Shown here: piece by piece, positions 1 through 12,929 of the stretch | How the letters are laid out: the number at the start of each line of letters is the position of its first letter | Numbering within the stretch: position 1 is the stretch's first letter | Assembly: GCA_025093555.1 (NCBI GenBank) | Contig: JAIWNF010000009.1 | Span: forward strand, 399,501 to 463,500 | DNA from: Circinella umbellata | Lineage: Eukaryota > Mucoromycota > Mucoromycetes > Mucorales > Lichtheimiaceae | Direction of reading: 5' to 3' | DNA: 64,000 nucleotides | Notes under the pieces: model-generated | What the model was told of the DNA's origin: nothing | What the model saw: the letters and a program-made list of their open reading frames with translations, nothing else | Databases searched by the model: none | Position numbers and translations under genes: made by a program

Positions 1-219
1 GTCTTTGTGTGATTGGATCTCTTGAATAGTACGTAATTTATATAATGTTGGTTTTTAAAGATAATGGTTATGCAGAATCGGGGCTCAGTAGATTTATCTA
101 TCAATGAGTCTCAATGTAATAGCCACTCCTTCATCATACAGTCGAAAAAGTAGTACTATTGAAACTTCTGTTTTTTTTTATCTTACGTCTCTATTGAACA
201 CAGCGTCCTTGGCAGACAT
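1..219 (-). CDS. possible 5' end of a minus-strand gene, cut by left edge
   Basis: On the minus strand an ATG at 219 opens an 11-codon exon (MSAKDAVFNRD) that ends at 187 in a clean GTAAGA donor. Possible acceptors lie near the window edge around 25-30, after which the reading could continue out of the window. A second exon-like start (ATG at 589, MLSKKLTRFEKS, then a GTAAGT donor at 551-550) lies upstream; I could not join it in frame to the first. I do not recognise the protein. The evidence is only start codon, short open exon and donor, so this is a guess that neighbouring sequence would settle. Confidence 0.28.
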
Positions 220-1168
220 TTTCGTTCAAGACCGATATAGAAAGTAAAAAATAAATGAAAACCCTGTGTGCGTAATCAGGGGAGAAAGTTAAAAGGAAAG
301 GCCCATTGTATGGATGGAGGATGTAAAGCAATATTATCAGTAATATGGAATAATAGTAAAAGAGAAAAGAGAGTAAAGAGTACAAATAAGGCAATAGAAA
401 AAGGGAGAGGATTGGGCCATTTGACGAGAGCCTGTCCAGTAGGAAAAAGCAATACAGTTATTAATAGAAAGAATTATGCATTTTTCTACAAAAAGCTCTT
501 TTTTATATCCCAGATGAAAAGGTGTAATCGGTAAATAGTGTTTTGACTTACGTTGACTTCTCAAAGCGAGTTAACTTCTTGGAAAGCATTTTGATATCAA
601 TAGAAAGCTTTCGCGGTTTGCACTAAATGGTAATCAATATTTTTTTTTTTTTTTTTTGATTTTACGCTAATATTTATTACTTCTTGTTAGTATCTTAGCA
701 TTTGATGTATATATGAGTTAAGAACAGTGATCAGAATAGTAAAAAACCTAGAGTTATTTTTTTGGTTGATTCGTTGTTGGAAATGTGACACATAAATACA
801 TTGTTGAGCCTGATCGGATTGATGTCAGATCATATTAATATACCCTTCAAAAATTTTTTGGCACATCTTTTGACATGATGAAAGAAGAAAAACAAAATCT
901 ATCAACAAAAAGGATTCATGAACAATTCTCTAATAGAAAAAAAAAACCTTATCTTAAAAAAGGAGCTGCGTTTTTGATAACGAGAAAAGAATCACATACG
1001 TACACATAGCACAAACAGAGAAAGAGAGAAAACACATACATTTAATATAATCTAATCGCATTAAGAACAACAGCAAGAAATATTATCCTTATTATTATTT
1101 TATTTTATTCATAGAATAAAATTTCTTTTTCTTTTTCCCTTTTCTTTAACTTTCATATAAATATATAT
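220..1168. other. intergenic, upstream of the CECR2-like gene
   Basis: No supported gene apart from the exon-like piece at 551-589 (minus). The stretch is AT-rich with homopolymer T and A runs (for example near 640) and purine-rich leader-like sequence just before the ATG at 1169. A 4-base-period TAT/ATT-rich tract precedes the start. An open frame at 268-534 has basic, low-complexity composition and no intron or family signal, and I do not count it as a gene. Confidence 0.5.
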
Positions 1169-2698
1169 ATGTCGGACGTGTCAAATATTTCACTACCATC
1201 TTCATCAATGCCGACAACGACAACGATATCGTCAAAAGCAACACAGTTCCAATGGGAATTTGCTTATATCTATGCTTTCGTTTGTAATTTTCGAGAATAT
1301 ACAGATCATGGTATTCATTCTTTTCCTGAATTACAGCCAGAGGTAAATATATTTTCATTCACCCTGTTTCTTTTTTGGTAATAGATTAGACTAATAATAT
1401 ACATACACATATATCTATTGTTCTTCAAGGATCTTGAACAAGCATTAGAAATGGAAACAAGTGAACTACTTAATGACTTATTAAGTAGTTTCTTAAGTAA
1501 CATATTGAATCGTAAAAAACGTGTCGAGTAAGTTTGACGTGGAATAACCCGCGTTTATGCAAAAAAAAAGTTATTTTTCTGAATAGAAACTAATATCATT
1601 AATGAATAACAATATACGTATAGCAACAAACATATCTTTAAGGAACTTTCAAAACTAATTAATACAAAAGTACAAACATTTGAGATCAATTTGGGTTATA
1701 ATCCTTTGAGTGAAGTTTCGTCATTTGAGAACTTGTCAGCTCCTGTCAAGGTGAGTTTTTTTTTCTCTATATGCAAATATGTTATAAATGTCATATGTGG
1801 CTTGTTTTTTCTATTTTTGACTAAATTAAGAAATATAATATATTTATTTAGTTGAACATATTACGATGGATGGTAGAATGGCAACTTCAAGAAAGTAGCT
1901 CAATACGTTCTATTCTTGATACAGCTCCTAAATCAAGTGAACTATTACGAACACAACCTATCGGATCAGATAGCGAAAAACGAACTTATTGGCATTTTGG
2001 AGGTATATTATGATGGGTTATTGGATAGTAGGTAAACCAAGAATTAAACATTGATAATAATACTTATAATGACTGGATTATTACTATTACATGCTATAGA
2101 TACAGCATGGCTTTGGCGTGAACAAAAAGCAACGTTAAAAAAAGCCAGTACTCAGTGGGAAATTGTATGTCGTGAACTTGATGAATTAGAAGGATTTTCA
2201 AAAACACTATCGCAAGAAAAACGAGTCGAAAAAGACTTATATCAATACATCATAGAACAAGTGATACCCGTAGTAGAAGATGCTCAACGTAAACGAGAAC
2301 GAAAAGCTCGAGCCATGGAAAGACAAATTGAAGCAGAGCAACTTATTACAACTAGACGATTACGAACGAATAGTAAACCAGTGAAATATACATTCGATGA
2401 TGATGAGGATGAGGATGAGTACGATGATCTTGATGAGGAAGAAGAGTATGGTGATGAAGAAGGAGAAGAAGAATTTTCAGAAAATGAATCGGGTGGATCT
2501 AAAGTAAAAGAACCAGAAAGACCAAAGCCTTTACGAGCAAGTAGCAGACTTAATTCACAACGACAAGCACCACAATCACCATCACCTATTCAAACATCAA
2601 TAGAAAACACAATAGTAGTGACAGAAGAAGAAAGTCAAAATGGGCATAGTCATACTATTATAAATGAGGTGGATGAACCTATTATTAGTATGGAATGA
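1169..2698 (+). CDS. CECR2/RSF1-type DDT-WHIM chromatin protein
   Basis: Five exons (1169-1342, 1430-1527, 1624-1750, 1852-2002, 2100-2698) give 382 residues. The first 185 residues follow the DDT/WHIM layout of CECR2 and RSF1: a WEFAYIYAFVCNFREY helix, an ELxxAL helix, a conserved short PLxEVxxFENL step, then LNILRWMVEW and the hallmark PIGSDSEKRTYWHFGD-LWRE, where the last block is split by intron 4. In known ISWI-type remodellers this region binds the ATPase or linker DNA. Residues about 185-290 are charged and helical, and residues about 300-335 are an acidic run of Asp and Glu. The rest is Ser/Pro-rich. Unlike human CECR2 there is no bromodomain, and unlike RSF1 no PHD finger, so this is a short, probably nuclear, partner subunit. 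The family call is by motif; the exact orthologue is unknown. Confidence 0.72.
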
Positions 2699-3042
2699 TT
2701 AACATCGCACATTATCATTTATTGTTATTATTAATATTATTATTTTTTATCTGCATATCTTCATATAAAATACAACAAATCATGATGATATTTTGTACAT
2801 AGTATATTTTAGCTTTTTTTTAATACACTTTGAATACACATTATACCTTTTATTTGTCTATATTCTAATAGTTTGATAATATTTGAATAGTATGCATGTT
2901 TCATCCCGTTTTAGGAAAAAGACGCGTTTAAAAAAAGACTTCTCCGCTTTTGATTCTGCGCGCGTGCCAACCTTTCTTTTTTACTGGCAGATAAGACTCA
3001 CTCTTTACTACTAACACTATCCTCATAGATATTGTATATATA
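2699..3042 (+). promoter_or_regulatory. DDB1 upstream region
   Basis: This 344-bp gap separates two plus-strand genes. It holds the AT-rich 3' flank of the CECR2-like gene and then a GC-richer patch at about 2910-2980, including an ACGCGT core at 2922-2927 and a GCGCGCG run near 2958. The patch lies roughly 60-130 bp before the DDB1 start codon and is the likely promoter. Confidence 0.45.
2922..2927. promoter_or_regulatory. ACGCGT box (MCB-like) before DDB1
   Basis: A perfect ACGCGT palindrome lies about 115 bp upstream of the DDB1 ATG. In yeasts this word is the MluI cell-cycle box bound by MBF/DSC1 at G1/S genes including DNA replication and repair genes. That the site works here is inference from one match in an AT-rich promoter. 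Confidence 0.35.
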
Positions 3043-6000
3043 ATGAGCGTGTTAAATTATGTATCTACTGCACAACCCCCGACTGCTATAAATCGAACAA
3101 CACGAGGTAACTTTTTAGTACCGCATGAAGAATGTTTAATCGTCAGGTACAAAAACATAAACATATATAATACACCAGTATTGAATCGGAACAATATTTC
3201 GACTTGTATTTATAACTGACAATCTTCTCTCTTTTTAAAAAAAAGTAAAAGTACTCGAGTTGAGATTTATAAAGTGGATACTACTGGAATAACTCTTGAG
3301 CTTGAATTTGGTGTATTTGGACGAATAGAATGCCTTACTACTTGTAATGCTTCTGTAAGTAATTGATATATCTTCATATTGATGCATACTTTCATAATAG
3401 AAAAGTAGCTAATAAATATACATTTAGGCTCGTGAACGATGTTCATTATTTATTTTAACAGATCAAGATCAGTATTGTGTATTGAGTTATGATCCATTGA
3501 GACGATCAATTATTACTGATAGTTCTGGAAAACTCGACCCAGAGATCACGCGAACAGTAGTTGAAGACCCTATCATTACAACAGCAGGTGCCAATAAAGA
3601 AATAGTGATTGCGAGTGTATTTGGTGGGAGTCTTCATGTGTTTTCTATACAACCACCGCAGAATGCAAAAGGAAAAGGTAGAGCTGTTAATACATCAAAT
3701 CAACCCTTTTCAGTAAGGTAAATAGATTACTTTCTTTTTATACATGGATTTAGTACTAATCGATAGATAGATCGACAAATGTATACTTATCATTACCACT
3801 GTCTAATTCTATAGAATTGCTGAAAGTCATATTTTATCAATGACGGTTTTGGAAGGAACTGAGCGACCCACAGTAGCAATTTTATATATGGATGAAAAAG
3901 AAACACGACGAGTCAAAACATATGAACTTAATTTACGTGGACGAGATTTATATGATCGACAATCAGATTATCTTATAACTGAATTTGTAGTGGATTCAAG
4001 TGATCAATTAGTAGCAGCTGTTCCTTCACCTGTTGGTGGAATATTAGTCATTGGTGAATTGATGATTTCCTATTATGATATGCATGGATCAAGCAAATCA
4101 ACAAGTATCAATTCAATGATACCTTCAACGTAAAGTATCATAAAATACGAGGGAAACGTAAAATACTGATCTACTTGACTAAAGAAAAAACATCAATATG
4201 CATATAGATATACATTCCTTGGATCAAATTCTACAGAATGTCTTATAGGCGATTCATTTGGTAACCTTTACCATTTGAATATTATCATAAACATCAATAA
4301 CAGCGTAACTGAATTAATATTAAATACTTTAAGCAAGGTAAGATGATGAATTATCTCTTTTTTTTTCTTTTCTCTTATTTATCTAATGTAATATAAATAT
4401 ATAAACATAATCTGATCGCTAGAATAAAAATAAAATAGACTTCTGTTGCAGCATCCATTACATATCTTGGAAACAACCTGACTTTTATTGGATCCACATT
4501 AGGTGATTCAGTTTTGGTTCGAGTTAAAGATCCAACAGGTCAAGGTCAGCCTTCATTATCTATTGTATATGAAATGCCAAGTTTATCTCCTATTGTCGAT
4601 TTCTGTGTATATGACCTTGATAAGCGAGGACGGGTAAATAAGATCTTGTCTTTTTAATATATATATGTTGAAACATTGTGTACTTTAATTCATCATTGAT
4701 AAATCTAACGATAGCAAACATTAATCATCATCATATAGCAAACATTGGTATGTTGTTCTGGAGGGCCTAATAACGGATCATTACGTGTTGTACAGGAAGG
4801 TGTTGGGTTTGTCGAACATGCATCACTTCCAGTCCATGGTATCAAAAAAATATGGTCTTTAAAAACTGGTTCATCAAGGTAAAATAATAATAATAAAAAA
4901 CGAAACAAACGCGAGAATAAAAAAAAAAGAAGTACTAACAGTATAATCAATTTTCTCTTAGTACTCAAGATGATGTTTTAGTATTATCAACTGTTCATGA
5001 AACTAGAGTACTCTATATCCGCCCTGGTGAAAAAATGATGGAAGAAATGAAGCAATTTTCAGGGATGAGATTAAATGAAACAACATTAGCAACAGGGCCT
5101 GTATTTGATGGAAAATTTATACAAGTAACTCCATCCAGCGCTCGTTTACTCAAAAGTGATATTGTAGGTGGTTTATTACATGAATGGCAACCACCTTCTT
5201 CTGATGTTATTACTGTTGCAGCGACCAATGCTACTCAGTGTGTCTTATCTTATGGTAATGGTACATTGGTATATCTTGAAGTGAATGGTAATACTCTGGT
5301 ACAAAAAAGGTAAGAACTGATAGGCTTTAGCTTGAACAGATACAATCTATAAAGCGTGACTCAACCCTAATCTCAATATTATTATTTTATGAATATAGTG
5401 CAACAAAATTCGAAAACGAAATATCATGTTTGGATATAAATCCTTTGGATAATGAATCATTAGAATTTCGTGCAGATTATTTGGCAATCGGTTTATGGAG
5501 TGGTGAAAATTTACAACTACTACGATTACCAGATTTACAGGTTGCTGAAAAGGATACTTTACCCGACAAATTGGTACCACGTTCTTTATTATTAGTAAAT
5601 CTAGACAAAAATTATTATCTTATGGTGACATTAGGTAAAACATGACGACATGGATCTTTTCTTGTCCTGAAGAATTAAACAGTATTTTCGGATATACTCA
5701 TCATTAAGCGAATATATAGGTGATGGTCAAATGATATCTTACAAAATTGATAATAATGGGTCATTGTCAAGTCGACAGGAAATAACACTCGGAACTCATG
5801 CTGTCAGTCTCCACATTGTATCACAAAATGGTAAAAAGAGTGTATTCGCCGCATCAGACCATCCTACCATGATTACTAGTGAATATAATCAATTAATATT
5901 TTCTGCTGTCAACCTCAAGGTAAAATTATAATGTTAATCCCTCAATGTATATGTGAAATAATTACTATTGTTATTATCAACGTATTCAATGCTATGTTTA

Positions 6001-7648
6001 TATATAATATTAGGACATTCGATCCTGTGTAACATTTGATAGCTCGATCATCCAACAAAGTATTGTGCTTTGTACCAGCGATAAGCTTGTATTTGGACAA
6101 GTGGACCCCGTCCGCAAGTTACATTTTACCAAAATTCCACTAGATAATCAAATGGGTCAACGATTAACATATCATGAGCACTCCAAAACAATTGCTGTTG
6201 GCACTTCAAGATTAATTCGAAATCCTGATAACGGTACAGAATTGTCCAAAGGATGGCTGCGCATTTTTGACGCAAGAACTTTTCAAGGTAAAAAAAAGAA
6301 TATATGTTTAGTAAAGTGAAAGGATGAGGAAACAATGTTACTAAAAGCTCTTATATATATATAGTGTTGGGTTCGCATGAACTTCTTGAACAAGAATTGG
6401 TAGAAAGCATCACTACTGCATATATTAATGACCTTGGACGAGAATTTGTATTTGTGGGAACTGCCATTACACATAATGAAGAAGAAACACAACTTACAGG
6501 TCGCGTACTTGCTTATAATGTGACACCTACTGGTGAGTATAAATTGATAGATGCAGTCAAAGTACCTGGTGTTGTATATTCTATCAAGCCATTCATGGGA
6601 TCTATTGTTGCAGCTGTGGAAGGATCTGTAAGTATAAATTTATTTTCTTTTTGTTTCTTCCCAATTTCAGGAAGGGTTTAGATACCCGATCTTTTACAAA
6701 ATTAGATGTACATGTATATGTTACTGACAACAAGTAAAAAAAAAACATCTAGTTATATTATCTTGAAAAACTCAAGCTAGATGAAGAGTGTGGTAATCGG
6801 TTATCACTTGATATGAAATTACATGCCAACGTTGAAGCTCTCAGCATTGACACACGTGGAGAATTTATTCTTGTTGGTGATATGATTCGTTCCATGTCAC
6901 TTGTCAAACTACAAGATCCAGTCAACTCCACTTTCCAAAAAGTAGCTGCAGATTATAATCCTTGTTGGATGACAAGTGTTAAATTTTTACAAGATGATGT
7001 TTTCCTCGGTGCTGAAACTTACTATAATTTATTTACCGCACGACGGATATCTGATATTGAAATGGATGAAGAATCTGAGACACCAATGCACTTGGAAATT
7101 GTTGGCGAATATCATCTTGGTGATCAAATCAATTGTTTCCGTGAAGGTACGTAAAAGACGCAAAAAAGAAAGATAGTCAAACAATCAATCAATGGTTGCA
7201 GAGAAAGAATGGTAAAAAAAATAGGTTATCTAACACTTCCCACTCTTAAAAATATCTAGGATCATTAACACAAACAAGGACACCTCGTAATCCAAACCAA
7301 CCCCCCATTACCAAAATACTATATGCGACTGCGAACGGTGGTATTGGTATGATCCGTTCATTAACGGAACAGGATTTTCAATTTTTACTCGTTGCTCAAG
7401 CCAACATCTTGTCTGTAGTAAAAAGTATCGGTAACTTTGATCACCGTAGTTGGCGGATGTTCAACAATTCTACCAAAAAGAGTGAAATGCGTAATTTTAT
7501 AGATGGTGATGTAATTGAAAGCTACCTCAATTTATCAGAACAAGAAAAACAGAAAGTTGTTCAAGGACAAACGGAAACTGGGGAAGATCGATTACCAGTA
7601 ACTGCTCAAGAATTAGAAACTATGATTCGTGAGTTGGTCACAGGATAA
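3043..7648 (+). CDS. DDB1: DNA damage-binding protein 1 (CUL4 adaptor)
   Basis: Fourteen exons (3043-3146, 3246-3354, 3428-3717, 3815-4129, 4208-4337, 4439-4633, 4739-4878, 4962-5309, 5399-5634, 5720-5919, 6014-6287, 6365-6627, 6753-7146, 7260-7648) close in frame to 1128 residues, against 1140 in human. The protein is collinear with DDB1 from end to end: N-terminal NYVSTAQPPTAINRTT, the first propeller with PVGGILVIGE, the second with AIGLWSGENLQLLRLP, the third with GDMIRSMSLV and FLGAETYYNLF, and the helical C-terminus with FIDGDVIESYLNLSEQEK. In characterised eukaryotes DDB1 links CUL4-RBX1 to DCAF receptors, acting in nucleotide excision repair, histone and replication-factor turnover. 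Three beta-propellers (CPSF_A family) are expected; CPSF160 and SF3B3 are the other members but this N-terminus is DDB1-like. A possible MCB box precedes the gene. Confidence 0.97.
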
Positions 7649-8393
7649 ACTAATAATAGCCATAATCATAACAAACGCAAGAACAAAGGAAAATTTGATT
7701 TTATTGTTTTTCTTTCAAGTTAAGAAAAGGACAACGAAAACAGTAACGATTATTAACAACAAAAATGAGGTCCATTGTTTTTCTATATTCCCCTTCCATC
7801 CCCCAACAAAAGAAAGGCATCCCTTTATGTACATAATAGGTAATATTTTACGACAATAAAAAAGATAATTATAAAAAAAGAAAAACCAAAAAAAAAGATT
7901 AAAGCAACAATAGTTACCATGGTGATAACTTTGTAAAAAAAATTATCGCGTGGCAAACAGTGATTATCCGTCAGTGGTCATTGCTGTGTATCAACGCACC
8001 AAAACGTGGTCCCATTATTAGATATACACCAAGAATTATATTAATACTAATTATATATACATATTGGCCGTGCATGTGCTTTAGTCTTTGTACCACAAAA
8101 TTGTTAAAATTATGTGTTCCTCCCCCCACCAAAATTAAATTCCTTATAAGTCACGACGAATCTGAAATGAAATTATTAGGTTTAAGTGAAAGCTGTCGGT
8201 TTTGCAGTAAAAGTTTCGTTGCTTTTTTTCCCTTTTTTTTTATTATTTCTTTTTTCAACAAACCACTTTATTCTTGGGCAACCCCATTTTGTATATACAT
8301 ACATACATAATACATAATACATACATACATACATACATACATATACACAATACTCATTAAACACATTCCCTTTTTTTATATTCATAAATTTAA
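7649..8393. other. intergenic between DDB1 and ASE1
   Basis: The first 210 bp are A-rich with an AATAAA at about 7854-7860 that fits the DDB1 poly(A) signal. The rest is AT-rich without a convincing open frame. A TACA microsatellite at 8295-8346 lies just before the ASE1 start. Confidence 0.5.
8295..8346. repeat. (TACA)n microsatellite
   Basis: TACA/CATA units repeat about a dozen times, with two TACATAA interruptions, ending about 50 bp before the ASE1 ATG. It would lie in the promoter or 5' leader, and its length may vary between strains. Confidence 0.9.
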
Positions 8394-11300
8394 ATGGAGT
8401 GTCTTTATTCTAAAATTGACAAACTAAATTATATTTGGACCTTAACAGGATCTCCTCTTGATTCCCAAACTGTGTCTCACAAGTTACAGGTATATAAAAA
8501 ATAATCCCCAACAAGAATACAAATACGAGGAAAAAAATATAGGAATATATATTTATCACATTATGTATTTAACAATAATTATATATTCCTCGGGTATTCT
8601 TTCTTTTAGTACGTTTATTATGAATTGGATCGATTAATTGAACACGAGCAGTTTGAAAGACGATTATTGAATGCCGATATTGAGGATATATTGGTACATT
8701 ACTTAATATTACTAGCTATTTTATATAATTATCCATAAAAGTGATAGGGGCTCTTTGTGAACAGCAATAGAAAGAGTATAAAATAGGATTTATTTTTCTT
8801 CCTCTAAAAAAAAGGGGAGGGGGTAAAAGTGAATGTAAAGGGAAAAGAAGCCAGGGAGAGAGAAAAGTTCTTTTTCTTTAGTACAAAACGAGCATGAGGA
8901 ATCATTTATAAGGTTTTTGACATAATACAATAATCAATATCTTGTAAACTGACGACTGTATTGTATTACACTCTGTGTATAGGAAAATATCGAATATTCA
9001 TGTAGTATATTAGGAGTATCTACAGAGAATATCTTGACATCTGATTTATGTAAAGAAGGATTATTTGACGATGCAGTGATGCCATTAACTTCATTGTCAC
9101 ACCCGACTTTTGCCCGGCAAAAATCATTGCTTAAATTAGACTCCAGACTAACTCATGTATGCATAATTATAAATCTTTCCGTTTGGAATGTCCAATCTTG
9201 GTTGTTTGTTTTTGTTGTTATTACCGTTATTGATTTACTATAATACTTGTCGACTATTGTTATACATATATAGGAAATTCACAGTCGACGTTCACATGTA
9301 AAAGACTGGTTACAACAAATTACTTCAATATCTATGGAGCTGGGGATATCTAACCCATTCAAACAATATCAGGTACTAAAATAATTTAAGATTCATGCAA
9401 AAAATTATATTAACTATAATGATAACGAAGTGTGTGACCTGCTGACTTTGATGTTTATATTGCTTTTATTGAACCATAGGAATACCAAGACGAGCTAAGT
9501 TGGGGAACTGTACAATCGGTATGTTAGTAATAATAATAATAATAACGATAAATATAAATATAAACATCCATAAACAGTTTTGCCAATTATTATTGTTAGT
9601 ATTATTAGTGAATAAGTTTTTGTGTATGTGTATCAAATTTAATAATTTTAAATTTAGTATATTATATACATATACACTCTTATTCACATATTCTAAATTT
9701 ACCCCTTACTTTCAGTTAAACCTGAAACTCCTAAAAGTTATTTTTTTCGAGTGAAAGCTAATATTCTTTTATTTCTTTCTTGCAGATCAGTTGCGCCTTA
9801 CGGGATTTACTTCAAAAAAAAGTAACGTATCAGAAAATTATTTATTTACTGTATTACATATATATATATATATATATATATAAACACAACATTGTAACTT
9901 AAAAGTTGCTATTCTAGGGTACACAACGGTACGATTTTGAAGTATCTACACGACTTATACATTATTATTGGACTATACTTGGCATCTCACCGGATACAAC
10001 GAGCGATATTCTTGATCAAGGGCTTGAACGATTATTTGCAACTATTCCTATTGATACCGACTCTTTTGTAGTTGATGTGTTACCATCGTTACCATCACCT
10101 AGCAACAACAACAACAACAACAACAACAGTAGCAGTAATAGTGATGAGATTGCAAAAAATGAGGATGAAATAACTTGCACCACAGAAACTCAATGGATAT
10201 ATTATAATCATGTCCAAGACAATTATTTACGTACATCAGAAGCTATAGAAATGTTGAAAAAAAAAGCCATTGAATTGAACCATATCTACAACCGCCGATT
10301 GGAATTGTATAACAAATATATAAAGAGTATTCAAACGATCTATGATGAAATCAAAACACCAGCTGAAAGACGATGCACCATACGTCGGTCGCTGAGTAAT
10401 TTATATTTGCAAGAGGTACATACATAAAAAATTATGTAAAAAAGCTTAATTTTAATTATACTATTCATTTCATATTCTGATAAACATACTTGTTTAACGA
10501 AAAATACTTGATATGTAGTTACGCAGTGAATTTGATCAACTTAAAGAAGTAGTACGAAAAATGGCAGAAGCATATATTGACGAGGTAACATATTTACCTT
10601 CCTCTCTTCTTTTCCTTTGTTTCCCCACTTGCTTATAGGTGTTTAATTGTTTTATTTATAGTTCCGGGAGAAACTTGAGGATTTATGGGACAAAGCACTT
10701 TTAACACAAAAGGAGCGTGCCGAATTTATTGCAAAGTTACATGAGAAAGGTAAAAAGAAGTAAAATAATAGTAACCGGTAAATAATGAGAATGATGTGTT
10801 CAAATGTATATGCTAACATTTATTTTTAAAATTGCTTCTGATTAGCTGATACAATGGATGAAGTTCATCTATTAGTCGATGAACACATCAAATATTTACA
10901 GCGAGTACAACCAAAAGCAAGAGCTGTAGCACGACTTATGAAGCAGCGCAAAGAGCTCATCCAGGTAATATAATTATAATAAACTCGTTTTTTTGACTTT
11001 ATGTTAACATATTTAAATGTGTTATAGAAAATGGTTGATTTTGAAAAAACAGCATCAGATCCAAAAAGGCTATTTAGGTCATCATTTCAACTGAATGAAG
11101 AAGAACGTTGGAGGAAAACATGCTTTCCAACACTTTTGATGCTTGATGAAGCCCTCGTGCAAGCAGTACACGACTTTGAGCGTGTTTCAGGCAAACCATT
11201 CATTTATGATCACTGCCGTTATTTAGATACTCTTGTGAGTATTTATTATTATTATTATTTTTATCTTTTATTATGTTACATGATACTTAACTATATAAAT

Positions 11301-12138
11301 TTATTCACCTTTCTCCTCTATTATTATATAGCGAGATGAAATAACAGATCGTGCAGCTACTCAAACTTTCTTCGGGTTTTTAAATACGGATCCAAAACAA
11401 TCTTCATCTACGTTAACAAGGAAAACCTCTCGATCTAAATTACGTAACGCAGTACTTAATATCTCACCTAGTTCTATCACTTCATCATCTTCATCGTCAA
11501 ATACATATAATAATAGCAGCAAAGAAAACGTTACATCAGCATCACCGATAGGTACAAAAAATAAATGTCCACCTTCTCCAACACATCCTCAAGCTCCTTC
11601 TAAACGTCGATCCTATACTTCTGCTAGCCCAGCAACAAAAGCATCAAAAAGTGAATTCTCATCTCCAAGAAGTTCTAAATCAGCATATACTTCACACTTG
11701 CTATCTAGTTCAAAATTAATGCCACCTACTCCTCCTGCAGAATTAATATCAAGACGTGAGTATATCCATAGCAATGATAAAAATAATAAAAAGACAAGTC
11801 GAATACCATTTGCTGTTAAAGCAAAACATGATGATCAACAGCGACAGCAGACTGTTTCAACAGTTTCATCTACTACTCCTGTACCTAGTAGAACTAGCAT
11901 GATACCTAGACATCAACAGCAACAAAATAAGCAAGAATTATCGTCAAATAATACATGTCAATGGAGTCAATTAGAAGAACAAAATGTTGATAATAGTAGT
12001 AGTGATAGTAGTGGTGAAGAGGAAGAAGAATTAGAATCACCCTCATCTCCACCTGATGAGAATGAAAACTCAACAGCATCAAAACATGAACTATCCCATA
12101 TAGAAGCGTCATCTGTATCTGCAGTATCCATTTGTTGA
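8394..12138 (+). CDS. ASE1: Ase1/PRC1/MAP65 microtubule cross-linker
   Basis: Twelve exons (8394-8489, 8610-8693, 8983-9156, 9274-9372, 9480-9518, 9786-9821, 9918-10415, 10519-10584, 10662-10749, 10846-10964, 11028-11234, 11332-12138) give 770 residues. The first 430 residues are long helices rich in charged pairs, the dimerisation rod of the family. The microtubule-binding spectrin-like core is at about residues 430-500: KMVDFEKTASDPKRLFR, then EERWRKTCFPTLLMLDEAL, then HCRYLDTLRDEI. The last exon encodes a 269-residue Ser/Thr/Asn-rich basic-then-acidic tail with many SP and TP sites, the usual target of Cdk-type control in Ase1. Known members bundle antiparallel microtubules in the spindle midzone and phragmoplast. 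An Asn run (about 10 codons) sits in exon 7. One intron holds a TA microsatellite (9858-9883). Confidence 0.9.
9858..9883. repeat. (TA)n in an ASE1 intron
   Basis: About 12 TA units lie inside intron 6 of the Ase1-like gene, between the donor at 9822 and the acceptor at 9917. It does not touch the splice signals. Confidence 0.85.
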
Positions 12139-12496
12139 AAAAAGTATAAAACTATATACCCCATCCATAAACTTACAGATTTTTTTTTACAACATAAACA
12201 TATTGCATCTTCTATTTCCATTCCAAATACCTTTTTTTTAAATGTTCTTGCTCTTTTTTTTAATTTATATTAAGCATTTGTACAAAGGAAAAAAAAAATA
12301 AAAAAAAAAATTGCAATCATTTTTATATTTGAAACAATGTTTGTTTAAAGCAGATGACGCTTGGCACGTGGCAAAAGCGACTTTTTATTAAGCATTCACA
12401 GCTGGATAAGAATTTCCAACGATTTATTACCTACTTTACTTATATTCTCTCTTTAATAATAATTTTAATAATAATAATAGCACACTTATAATAATA
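12139..12496 (+). promoter_or_regulatory. VPS45 upstream region with CACGTG
   Basis: Poly(T)/poly(A)-rich 3' flank of ASE1 up to about 12310, then the VPS45 promoter. A CACGTG E-box core is at 12365-12370, about 130 bp before the VPS45 ATG, in the context GGCACGTGGC. Short AATAATAAT runs make up the leader. Confidence 0.45.
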
Positions 12497-12893
12497 ATGG
12501 ATTTAGTAAAAGCTGTTCAGCATTATGTGGACAAAATGATTAATGAAGTACCTGGTATGAAGGCACTTTTACTTGATACAGACACGGTAAACATTACCTT
12601 TTCTTTTTTTCCCCGGGTTTATCATCAATCCTCTTCCCATGCATAATATAACTTCATGTTTCTACTTTGTTTTTGTTAGACACCAATTGTATCATTGGCA
12701 ACAACCCAATCCTCCTTACTTACTAAAGAATGTTATCTTATTGATCGTGTTGATAATCGTAATCGCGAAAAAATGCGACATCTTAAATGCATATGTTTTT
12801 TACGCCCAACACCTGAGTCATTACGATATTTGATTGACGAGTTACGCGAACCAGCATATGGCGACTATTATATATGTATGAAGAGCGGGATAC

Positions 12894-12929
<36 letters not shown>

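Noticed and set aside
268..534. 88-codon basic frame near the left end
   Set aside because: No homology signal and it overlaps another frame on the opposite strand; basic composition follows from purine-rich DNA.
8295..8346. TACA array as a CRISPR array or telomere repeat
   Set aside because: There are no spacers between units, the unit is only four bases, and the position is an ordinary promoter.
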